Origin: Spirochaetaceae bacterium
Lineage (GTDB): Bacteria; Spirochaetota; Spirochaetia; SZUA-6; Fen-1364
DNA: 18,085 nt
Reading direction: 5' to 3'
NCBI GenBank assembly: GCA_003141795.1
Contig: PLNO01000219.1
Span: 1 to 18,085, forward strand
In this document: one piece after another, positions 1-6,773 of the stretch
How the letters are laid out: each line of letters starts with the position of its first letter
Position numbering within the stretch: position 1 is the stretch's first letter
Position numbers and translations under genes: made by a program
Notes under the pieces: generated by a model
The model's input: the letters and a program-made list of their open reading frames with translations, nothing else
The model's database searches: none
Told to the model about the DNA's origin: nothing

Positions 1-419
1 AGGACATGTTGCAGGTTGACCGCGACCACCTCGCGCGCGGGCCGGGCCTCCGCGACGGCCGGGGGAAAAGCCGTGGAGAATGCGTCGAGGCACGCGTCCA
101 CGGCGGCTGCGTCCATGTCCAGAGAGGCCAGCGCCCGCGTGAAAGCCTGGGGATCGACCCGTGCCCGGAAGAGGCCGACGACGTAGTGGAGGATCTCGTC
201 GATCAGACCCATGGCGTTCATGTCGCCTGCCCTCAGCGAGTTTTCCGGCGGGAAGCCTTCGGACGTGCGCACCTCGTTGATCCGCTGCGTCACCGTGCGC
301 GCGGCGTGCAGGTCGAGCAGTACGACGTTTCCGGTGGAAGAAAACAGGTCCCGCGAGATCCCGTAGCGTTCGCGTGCCGCTCGTGATACGTGGAAGTGGT
401 ACGACGCAGGTCCGTTCAT
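1..419 (-). CDS. GH13-type alpha-amylase family protein, N-terminal part (runs off the left edge)
   Basis: An open frame starts with ATG at 419-417 and stays open to base 1, about 139 codons, so the C-terminal bulk is missing. The start is preceded by a strong AAGGAGG about 7 nt upstream, and its ATG overlaps the malQ stop as ATGA, implying translational coupling. The N-terminus reads MNGPASYHFHVSRAARERYG, followed by a 'NVVLLDLHAAR' segment and 'MNAMGLIDEILHYVV'. From memory this arrangement resembles the N-terminal region of large (about 1,200-residue) alpha-amylase-family proteins of spirochaetes. The catalytic barrel would lie outside the window, so no active-site residues can be checked. 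The malQ partner supports a role in maltodextrin or glycogen turnover in the cytoplasm. The family assignment is moderately sure; the exact enzyme activity is not known. Confidence 0.55.
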   Translation of the reverse strand, partial: MNGPASYHFHVSRAARERYGISRDLFSSTGNVVLLDLHAARTVTQRINEVRTSEGFPPENSLRAGDMNAMGLIDEILHYVVGLFRARVDPQAFTRALASLDMDAAAVDACLDAFSTAFPPAVAEARPAREVVAVNLQHV

Positions 420-2416
420 CGGGTTTCCTCCTTCGGAGACCAGCCCCGCCGCGCCGTCGTGACGGCTCGGATACCGCTGACGAGCCCGGCGCGTCCGGCG
501 AGCTCCTCGATGGAGAGAGGCATGCGCCACGTCCAGTTGTGGTCGTTCACCGTGCCGGGGATGTTGATCCTGTCCTCCCCGGGGTCCGAAGACCAGAGGT
601 CTTCATCCATGTCCAGGAGGTCCTGGATCTGGAAGATGACAAGCATGCTTGCGGCTCCGCAGCAGTGGCGGATGATCGCCCGTAGAAGCGCGGGGGAGAG
701 CTCCACGGGGCATGGCCCTGGCTCTCCCAGGGTCGCGAAGAAGCTCTCCCGCTCCGCGGCATTCTCCCGCCACCAGCCCCGCAGCGTGGAGGTGTCGTGT
801 ACCGACGGCGTGCAGACGGAGAGGGGGGGATAAGAGGCAGGCGGAATGAAGGCGGCTTCCCCGCCCGGCGCGGCGTGGTCGTAGTCCCGGGACCATCGCA
901 CGATCTTCAAACCGAGGATGCCCAACCCGGTGAGGACGCGCGGGACGCAGCGCGGCACATCGCCGAGGTCCTCGGCGCAGACCAGCATGTCGGTGGCTGA
1001 CTGGACGGCCCGCAGCAGGGCCGTGCCACGCCTCTCCCAGTCCTGCTCGGATTCGGCGCGGAGCCGCCCGAGAAGATCGCGCAGCCGGGATTTCTCCCCG
1101 TCCGTGAGGGACTGAAAGCCCTTGGTACGCTCGTAGTACCACGTCGGGTACCACACCCCGCCGCCCTCGTCGAGCAAGGTCCGGTTGGCATGCCATGAAC
1201 GAAGGAAGGCTTTTACCGTGTCGGGCTCCTGCAAGGCCTGTATCGCGGCTTCAGAGTCGTACGACGGTGCGATGTTCCACAGGTCCTCGTCGCCGACGCG
1301 CCGCAGGTACGTCTCCTGCACCCGGGGGGCGTCCGAGCCGAGTGATTCCGCCGCGTCCCGTCCCGCGACGTGCGGCAAAGAGAGCCACGTGATCCGTCCC
1401 GTGTCGAAGCCGAGTTCGGCGAGGTCTGCCGCCGTCAGACCGACGGACGGGGAAAACCTGCCCAGGAGCCCGCTCTGCTCGCCGCGGGGGATGCGCCAGA
1501 TCCGGAAGAAACCCAGAACGTGATCGATGCGGAACGCGTGGAAGAACTTGCCCGCCTGGCTCAGTCGGCTCTTCCACCAGCGGTAGTCGTCCTTTCCGAG
1601 CCTCCCCCAGTCGTACACCGGGAACCCCCAATTCTGGCCTTCGGGGGAGAACATGTCCGGAGGCGCGCCTGCGCGTCCCGTGAGGTCGAAAAAACCCCTC
1701 TCCGCCCAGACGTCGGCGCTCTCCATGCTCATGAGGATGGGGAGGTCTCCCTTCAGATGGACTCCGAGCGCCTGCAGCCCCCGAGAAGCCGCGGAGAGCT
1801 GGGATTCCAACTGGAACTGGATCCACGCGGCAGGCACGCACTGTTCGGGGTGCGATTCCCACCATTCGACGATCTGCTCGGGCCGGGGATCGGCGAGCGG
1901 GCCCCAGGTCGACCACGGGGCGTTTCCCGACCCCCGGCGGAGGGCGGTGAAGACCGCGTAGGGGACCACCCACGGATTGTCGGCCGTGTACTTCAGGAAG
2001 TCGGGGTTCGCCGCCATGCCTCCGGGGTCATCGGCGAACAGGCGCTCGACGATGGAGAGCTTGAACTCGAGAGTCCTGCTGTATGCGAATCTGCCCCCCG
2101 CCATCCCCTCCGATGCGGCAGCCTCCACCCTGAAGCGCTCGATCTCCGTCGTGAAGCGATCCGCGCCGGGGAGGAGCTGCAACCGCAGGTAGAGGGGATG
2201 GAGGGCGAACGCGGAGATGGCGCTGTACGGGGAGCTGTTGCTGCCCGTGTCGTTCACGGGGAGGAGCTGGATGAGATCGAGGCCCGTCTGCAGACAGAAG
2301 CCGCCGAGGGTCACGAGGTCCGAGAACTCCCCGACGCCGCAGCTCTCCGCCGTCCGCAGCGCGGCAACAGGCACAGAGACGCCGGTGAAGTGGCGGTCCA
2401 GCGGGGGGAAGCGCAT
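416..2416 (-). CDS. malQ: 4-alpha-glucanotransferase (amylomaltase, GH77), DPE2-like
   Basis: This 666-residue cytoplasmic enzyme would transfer alpha-1,4-glucan segments between maltodextrins, releasing glucose. GH77 hallmarks are visible: 'GAPPDMFSPEGQNWGFP' near residues 250-266, 'FRIDHVLGFFRIW' with the presumed nucleophile Asp298, 'CAEDLGDVP' with the presumed acid/base Glu482, and 'SVHDTSTLRGWW' with Asp541. The HDTSTLR form is typical of the DPE2-like branch found in plants, Bacteroidetes and spirochaetes. The N-terminal starch-binding domains of plant DPE2 are absent: the barrel starts almost at residue 1. The ATG at 2416 has a strong GGGGGAGG about 5 nt upstream. The gene ends TGA, overlapping the ATG of the following GH13-type gene by four bases, so the two form one operon for glucan metabolism. 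The assignment is secure; preferred substrate length cannot be told. Confidence 0.93.
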   Translation of the reverse strand: MRFPPLDRHFTGVSVPVAALRTAESCGVGEFSDLVTLGGFCLQTGLDLIQLLPVNDTGSNSSPYSAISAFALHPLYLRLQLLPGADRFTTEIERFRVEAAASEGMAGGRFAYSRTLEFKLSIVERLFADDPGGMAANPDFLKYTADNPWVVPYAVFTALRRGSGNAPWSTWGPLADPRPEQIVEWWESHPEQCVPAAWIQFQLESQLSAASRGLQALGVHLKGDLPILMSMESADVWAERGFFDLTGRAGAPPDMFSPEGQNWGFPVYDWGRLGKDDYRWWKSRLSQAGKFFHAFRIDHVLGFFRIWRIPRGEQSGLLGRFSPSVGLTAADLAELGFDTGRITWLSLPHVAGRDAAESLGSDAPRVQETYLRRVGDEDLWNIAPSYDSEAAIQALQEPDTVKAFLRSWHANRTLLDEGGGVWYPTWYYERTKGFQSLTDGEKSRLRDLLGRLRAESEQDWERRGTALLRAVQSATDMLVCAEDLGDVPRCVPRVLTGLGILGLKIVRWSRDYDHAAPGGEAAFIPPASYPPLSVCTPSVHDTSTLRGWWRENAAERESFFATLGEPGPCPVELSPALLRAIIRHCCGAASMLVIFQIQDLLDMDEDLWSSDPGEDRINIPGTVNDHNWTWRMPLSIEELAGRAGLVSGIRAVTTARRGWSPKEETR

Positions 2417-2430
2417 GAGTCCTCCCCCTC

Positions 2431-2459
2431 ATGGTAGAGGATGGGTCTGTCCGTGTCAA
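2431..2459 (-). promoter_or_regulatory. Candidate sigma-70 promoter for malQ
   Basis: On the minus strand a perfect TTGACA (2459-2454) is followed after 17 nt by TACCAT (2436-2431, 4 of 6 to TATAAT). The predicted start would fall about 8 nt before the malQ ATG and cut into its Shine-Dalgarno sequence. Either the leader is extremely short or the true -10 lies elsewhere. Confidence 0.35.
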
Positions 2460-2500
2460 AGCCCCGGTGCGCGGCGGCCCGCTCGCCTGATTCCCTCCCC

Positions 2501-2529
2501 TTGCAGAAAGACCCTCCGGCCTGTTAAAT
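2501..2529 (+). promoter_or_regulatory. Weak candidate promoter for the flavin-reductase/URO-D operon
   Basis: TTGCAG (2501-2506, only 3 of 6 to TTGACA) is spaced 17 nt from TTAAAT (2524-2529, 4 of 6 to TATAAT), 33 nt before the ATG at 2562. The gap 2417-2561 separates divergent operons, so a promoter is expected here, but the match is weak. Confidence 0.25.
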
Positions 2530-2561
2530 GGGGTGCACAATCACGGTGGAGGAAGTATCCC

Positions 2562-3098
2562 ATGCAAAGAGAAGACATCCCGGTCGAGGATCTCCTCGTG
2601 CCGGCGGTCCACGTCTGGGACCGTCAATGGCTCCTTCTGGCCTGTGGTGATTTCGACAGAGACGACATCAACTGCATGACGGTGGGTTGGGGCGGGTTCG
2701 GCGTGATGTGGGGCAAACCCCTCGCGCTCGTCGTCGTTCGACCGACGCGTCACACCTTCGGGCTCATGGAGAGGTATGAGACCTTCACGCTGAGCGCCTT
2801 TCCCGACGGGTTCCGCAAGGCACTGAACTATTGTGGGAACCATTCGGGTCGGGACGGGGACAAGGTGAAAGCCAGTGGACTCACCGCCGTGAAGTCCCGC
2901 ATGGTGGCCTCCCCGGGGTTCGCCGAATCGGAGCTCCACGTGGAGTGCCGAAAGATGTACAGCTCAGACCTGGATCCTGCCCGGTTCCTCGATGCCTCGA
3001 TCGATCGGAACTACCCCCTGAAGGACTACCACCGGATGTATTTCGGAGAGATCCTCAGCGTCTCCGGGGTGCCGCAGTGGCGGCGGAAGGAGCACTGA
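2562..3098 (+). CDS. Flavin reductase-like domain protein (FMN-binding split barrel)
   Basis: A protein of 178 residues starting at ATG 2562, with GGAGGAAG about 6 nt upstream; an upstream extension of the same frame crosses the promoter region and is not used. It matches the flavin-reductase-like/flavoredoxin family: 'CMTVGWGGFGVMWGKP' (about residues 38-53), 'VRPTRHTFGLMER', 'TFTLSAFPD' and 'NYCGNHSGRDGDK'. These surround the FMN phosphate and isoalloxazine in the family's split barrel. The members most like it (anaerobes, short, no NAD domain) are usually uncharacterised electron-transfer flavoproteins. The stop lies 1 nt before the ATG of the first URO-D gene, so the two are probably co-translated. 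An electron-transfer role for the adjacent methyltransferase-like proteins, for example in corrinoid reduction, is inference only. Confidence 0.85.
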   Translation: MQREDIPVEDLLVPAVHVWDRQWLLLACGDFDRDDINCMTVGWGGFGVMWGKPLALVVVRPTRHTFGLMERYETFTLSAFPDGFRKALNYCGNHSGRDGDKVKASGLTAVKSRMVASPGFAESELHVECRKMYSSDLDPARFLDASIDRNYPLKDYHRMYFGEILSVSGVPQWRRKEH

Positions 3099-3099
3099 C

Positions 3100-4233
3100 A
3101 TGAGCCGCGTGCTTCCCCTGAAGAACCCGCGCCCCGATATCGGCTATTTCCTCGACGTCGTCATGGGGAGACGGACCGGTGTTCCTCCGATGGTGGAGTA
3201 CCTCGTGGACGACGTGGTCATGAAACCGATCGTGACGGACATGATGGGGAGGACCTGGCAGCCGGCCGGTTCCACCGGGACGAACCACGAGCTACGGAGA
3301 TCGGCCCCCGACCGCGCCGCCCAGAGCGCGTACCTGGACACGTTCATCGAGTTCTGGCTGAGGATGGGCTACGATTTCGTTCGCTTCGAGCAGGACATGG
3401 GTTTCCAGGAGACGCACCAGGAAACCGCGGACACGGCTCCGGGATCGACGAAGCAGCGCGCATGGGCGGACCAGCACCGCGGGGCGATCATGAGCTGGGA
3501 GGACTTCGAGCGCTACACGTGGCCGCGCGTGGAGGACTTCGACTTTTTCCCCTTCGACTACGTGAGCTCCCACCTGCCGCAGGGCATGGGGATGATCACC
3601 TGCCACGGTGGCGGCCTCTTCGAGCACCTCTCCTGGATCATGTCCTACGAGGGCCTCTGCATGGCGCTGTACGACGCGCCGGATCTCGTGAAGGCGGTGG
3701 CTGACCGCATCGGGGGGCTTCTCGTGAAGTTCTACGAGCATCTCCTGGATCTCGACGGGGTCGCGGCGATATTCCAGGGCGACGACATGGGCTTCAAGAC
3801 CGGAACGCTCATAGCACCTGACGCCCTGCGCACCTACTGCCTGCCGTGGCAGAAGAGGTTCGCCGCCATGACCCATGACTCCGGCAGGCCTTATTTCCTG
3901 CACTCGTGCGGGAACCTCCTCGCGATCATGGACGAGCTCATCGACGACGTGAAGATCGACGGGAAGCACTCCTACGAGAACACGATCATTCCCGCGGCGG
4001 ATTTCCAGAAGAGGTTCGAGGGCAGGGTCGCGGTCCTCGGAGGGCTCGACATCAATATCCTCACCCGCGAAACGCCGGAGGGCGTGCGCCGTGAGGTGGG
4101 AAGGCTCATGGACACATGCGGCCCCCGTGGCAGGTACGCCGTAGGGTCGGGCAATTCCGTGCCCAGCTACATACCCGTGGAGAATTACCTTGCGATGGTG
4201 GAGGAAGCGGTGACGAGGAGGGGGTTGGCATGA
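3100..4233 (+). CDS. Uroporphyrinogen decarboxylase (URO-D/MtaA) superfamily protein 1
   Basis: A 377-residue protein with AAGGAG about 7 nt before ATG 3100. The C-terminal half carries the superfamily pattern: 'FLHSCGN' (HxC), 'VAVLGGLDINIL' and 'AVGSGNSVPSYIPVENYLAM'. In corrinoid:coenzyme M methyltransferases (MtaA/MtbA) the HxC pair plus a distal Cys bind zinc that activates the thiol. Here the HxC is kept but the distal position in the GSGN loop is Ser, with a Cys some residues earlier ('DTCGPRG'). The N-terminus is not the haem-pathway HemE type, so haem biosynthesis is unlikely. It is probably a corrinoid-linked or other methyltransferase-like enzyme of unknown substrate. It sits mid-operon between the flavoprotein and a second, clearly different URO-D protein. 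Family sure; function open. Confidence 0.85.
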   Translation: MSRVLPLKNPRPDIGYFLDVVMGRRTGVPPMVEYLVDDVVMKPIVTDMMGRTWQPAGSTGTNHELRRSAPDRAAQSAYLDTFIEFWLRMGYDFVRFEQDMGFQETHQETADTAPGSTKQRAWADQHRGAIMSWEDFERYTWPRVEDFDFFPFDYVSSHLPQGMGMITCHGGGLFEHLSWIMSYEGLCMALYDAPDLVKAVADRIGGLLVKFYEHLLDLDGVAAIFQGDDMGFKTGTLIAPDALRTYCLPWQKRFAAMTHDSGRPYFLHSCGNLLAIMDELIDDVKIDGKHSYENTIIPAADFQKRFEGRVAVLGGLDINILTRETPEGVRREVGRLMDTCGPRGRYAVGSGNSVPSYIPVENYLAMVEEAVTRRGLA

Positions 4234-4252
4234 GCCAAAAGAGAGGGTTGGC

Positions 4253-5356
4253 GTGACGCCGAAGGAAAGAGTGCATGCCGCGCTGCGGCGCGAGCCTGTC
4301 GACAGGGTACCTGTATTCATGTGGTTCCACCCCCAGACGGCGGAGCGGTTCGCCGCTCTCCTGGAAGTGCCGACCTCCCAGGTCGGGGCCGCCATGGGGG
4401 ATGACGTGCGCATGACGTGGGTGAACAACAACTACGCGATGGAGGGGATCGTCCATGCCCACGAGGGGGAGGGGCATCTCGATGACTGGGGGATCCGCTG
4501 GGTGAAGGAGGGCGCGTTCAACCAGCCCGTGGGGTTCCCGCTCGCCGACGTCTCCCGTGAGGAGGTCCTCGCCTATGATTTTCCCGACGGCAGGATCGAT
4601 TTCCTCCTCCATCGCATGGACCCTCTCCTGGCCGTGAAGGATTCCCACTTCATCGGCTGCGACGTGTCGCCGTGCATCTTCGAGATGTACTGGCGCCTGC
4701 GGGGCCTGGAGAACGCGATCATGGACATCGCGGCTGACCCCGAGCTGACCCGTGCGATGTTCCGCAAGTGCGCGGACTTCGCCCTCGCGCTTTCCCGCCG
4801 CGCGTGCGCGGAGCTTCCCCTGGACTGGCTGTGGTGCGGGGACGACGTGGCCGGGCAGCAGTCGATGGTGATGAGCCCCGACACGTGGCGGGAGATGATC
4901 AAGCCGCTCATGAAGGAGATCTTCAGCGTGGGGAAGTCTTACGGGCTGTGGGTCGCAAACCATTGCTGCGGCGCGCTGCGGCCCATCATCCCCGATCTCA
5001 TCGAGATCGGGCTTGACGTGCTCAACCCGATCCAGGCAGGCTGCCCCGGCATGGAGGCGCTGGAGCTCAAACGGGAGTTCGGCGACAGGCTGGCGTTCAT
5101 GGGCGGAGTGGATACGCAGGGGCTGCTCCCCTTTGCCACGGCCTCCGAGGTGCGCAGCGCCACGGAGAAGCTGCTTGTCGGGATGACAGCCCCTGTCGGC
5201 GGCAGGGGGGCCGGCGGCTACATCCTCGCGGGGTCCCACACGATCCCGCCGGAGACCCCGGATGAGAACATCTTCGCCATGTACGAGGTGGCGGGGATCA
5301 GCCGGCAGGAGATCATGGATCGGGCCGCGGACATCCGGGCCCGGGCTGCACTCTAA
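4253..5356 (+). CDS. Uroporphyrinogen decarboxylase (URO-D/MtaA) superfamily protein 2
   Basis: A 367-residue protein starting at GTG 4253, chosen because 'TPKERVHAALRREPVDRVP' is the typical N-terminus of this superfamily and GAGAGG lies just upstream. Key segments are 'VANHCCGALRPIIPDLIEIG' (His-Cys-Cys in place of HxC; metal ligands likely), 'LAFMGGVDTQGLLPF', and 'LAGSHTIPPETPDENI' at the C-terminal end of the barrel. The canonical MtaA distal Cys is replaced in this GSH loop. It is distinct from the preceding paralogue, not a recent duplicate, and follows it by 19 nt, so the pair may form a heteromer or act in sequence. The TAA stop overlaps the TAG stop of the convergent kinase gene. 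Substrate unknown; a methyl-transfer role is inferred from the superfamily. Confidence 0.85.
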   Translation: MTPKERVHAALRREPVDRVPVFMWFHPQTAERFAALLEVPTSQVGAAMGDDVRMTWVNNNYAMEGIVHAHEGEGHLDDWGIRWVKEGAFNQPVGFPLADVSREEVLAYDFPDGRIDFLLHRMDPLLAVKDSHFIGCDVSPCIFEMYWRLRGLENAIMDIAADPELTRAMFRKCADFALALSRRACAELPLDWLWCGDDVAGQQSMVMSPDTWREMIKPLMKEIFSVGKSYGLWVANHCCGALRPIIPDLIEIGLDVLNPIQAGCPGMEALELKREFGDRLAFMGGVDTQGLLPFATASEVRSATEKLLVGMTAPVGGRGAGGYILAGSHTIPPETPDENIFAMYEVAGISRQEIMDRAADIRARAAL

Positions 5357-6714
5357 AGGTAGCGAACGAGCCTGCCCGCGGCCCGCAGGTCGGGGAGGGC
5401 CCCGGATGCCACTCCTGAAAGAAGGGCGGCGCCGAATGACGTCTCCTCCCTGTGCCGCGGGACGTTCATCCGCATTCCCAGCCTCTTCTCGAATGCGGCC
5501 TTCAGGCCCCTGTTGAGCCGGATCCCGTTGCCCGATCCGGCAAGAAGCCTGAGCCCTGTGCGCATCGGGGCGGGAAAGAGGTCGAGGAAACCGAGGAGCT
5601 CTGCCGCGATGCCTTCCCGGACACCCACGATGAGCTGCTCGGGCCGGAACGTCGTCGGGCTGATGTTCCCGACGCTTCCCCGGACTGTCGGGTCCACCCG
5701 CGTGCCGTTGAACCGAGTGTCCACGACGAGCCGCTCCGCTGTTTCGAGCGCTTTTTCATCGATTGCGTTCATCACGTCCCATGACGCCGAACCGCTCCCG
5801 TTCGTGAACATCCGCACGGTACTGTCGAGGAAATCGTGGAGGAGCGCGTAGGCTTGTCCTCCGCAGAGCGCCGCCCCCACTCCTATGTAGCCGCCGAGCG
5901 GGAAGGGACGTGTGTCGATGCCGGGAACGCTCATGCGCTGCGCCGCGAATGCTGAAATCTGGCCGCTCGTACCGACACTGACGACCAGGCTGCCGGGGAG
6001 CTCTGCCACCGAGCCGAGAAAGCTCGCCTGGTTGTCCCCCACACCGACGTGAACAGGAACGCCCCGCCGCACCTCTCCGAGCGCCGGGTAGTCGACAGCC
6101 ACAGTGGGAAAGACTGAAGGGTCGATGCCGACCTTCTCCATCGCGTCCCTGCGGAAGTCCAGCGCGTCCAGGTCGAAGCAGCCGAGGCTCGCGGCGTTCG
6201 TCGGATCCATCACCGGCGTACGCGCCCCGCACAGGCGCATGGCCACGTAGTCGGCGATGGTGCAAAGCTGCACCGCATCCGCCGGCACGGTGCCTGCCGC
6301 CGAGCATACGGCGTGCGTGACGAAGCCCATCCCGGTGCTCACCCGGGCCCCGATGGCGCGGCTGAGCCACGCCGCATGCGTCGTCCCGTCAGACCGCTTC
6401 TGGTCCCCCCTGCCGTCCTGCCACGTGTACAGCGGGCTCACCGCGCGTCCCGCGCGGTCGACGTAGAGGATGCCGTGCATCTGACCCGCCACCCCGATGC
6501 AACGGATGTCATCGTGCGCGTCGAGGAAATCCCCGATGATCCGATCCGCAATGGCGACGATCGTCTCGGGGTCCTGAAGCGCCTCCCAGGGGGAGGCGCC
6601 GCGAAGGGCCGCCGTGTTGCGCTCCGTGCTGACTGACACGATCTCCCCCGAGTCCGCGTCGAGGAGCAGACCGCAGATGGTCGTCGTGCCGAGGTCGATT
6701 CCGGCGAGCTTCAT
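5353..6714 (-). CDS. FGGY-family carbohydrate kinase, sedoheptulokinase-like
   Basis: A 453-residue ATP-dependent sugar kinase of the actin/hexokinase fold. 'GIDLGTTT' (residues 5-12) is the phosphate-1 loop, 'GVAGQMHG' (74-81) and 'TWQDGR' (97-102) are sugar-binding segments, and 'VGVGDNQASFLGS' carries the presumed catalytic base Asp227. 'VSVGTSGQISAF' is the phosphate-2 loop, and 'AGSGNGIRLNRGLKAAFE' is the adenosine-side segment. The TWQDGR and GSGN..R.N pattern is closer to sedoheptulokinase (SHPK) than to xylulokinase or glycerol kinase, but the substrate is not certain. The ATG at 6714 has only a weak ribosome-binding site. It lies 59 nt downstream of the sugar isomerase gene, suggesting an isomerase-kinase pair that feeds a sugar into central metabolism. 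Its TAG stop overlaps the TAA of the convergent URO-D gene. Confidence 0.85.
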   Translation of the reverse strand: MKLAGIDLGTTTICGLLLDADSGEIVSVSTERNTAALRGASPWEALQDPETIVAIADRIIGDFLDAHDDIRCIGVAGQMHGILYVDRAGRAVSPLYTWQDGRGDQKRSDGTTHAAWLSRAIGARVSTGMGFVTHAVCSAAGTVPADAVQLCTIADYVAMRLCGARTPVMDPTNAASLGCFDLDALDFRRDAMEKVGIDPSVFPTVAVDYPALGEVRRGVPVHVGVGDNQASFLGSVAELPGSLVVSVGTSGQISAFAAQRMSVPGIDTRPFPLGGYIGVGAALCGGQAYALLHDFLDSTVRMFTNGSGSASWDVMNAIDEKALETAERLVVDTRFNGTRVDPTVRGSVGNISPTTFRPEQLIVGVREGIAAELLGFLDLFPAPMRTGLRLLAGSGNGIRLNRGLKAAFEKRLGMRMNVPRHREETSFGAALLSGVASGALPDLRAAGRLVRYL

Positions 6715-6720
6715 GGCCTA

Positions 6721-6771
6721 GCCACGGACGGCGAGGGCGAGCGAGGCCAGGGATGGCCGAGAGCGAGCCAC
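6721..6771. repeat. GC-rich intergenic element with GGCCAGGGATGGCC core
   Basis: The short gap between the isomerase and kinase genes is filled by purine-rich GCGAG/GAGCG units around a small dyad, GGCCA-GGGA-TGGCC (6746-6759). The wording resembles REP-like intergenic elements of GC-rich genomes, but only one copy is in the window, so a repeat family cannot be shown. It could influence mRNA stability between the two genes. Confidence 0.25.
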
Positions 6772-6773
6772 CA

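Noticed and set aside
3292..5239. Two long minus-strand open frames opposite the URO-D genes
   Set aside because: They mirror the codons of strongly supported plus-strand genes, have no family resemblance, and lack ribosome-binding sites.
3100..5356. HemE, the haem-pathway uroporphyrinogen decarboxylase
   Set aside because: Neither protein has the HemE N-terminal substrate motif, and both carry HxC/HCC metal-ligand patterns typical of the methyltransferase side of the superfamily; no other haem genes are nearby.
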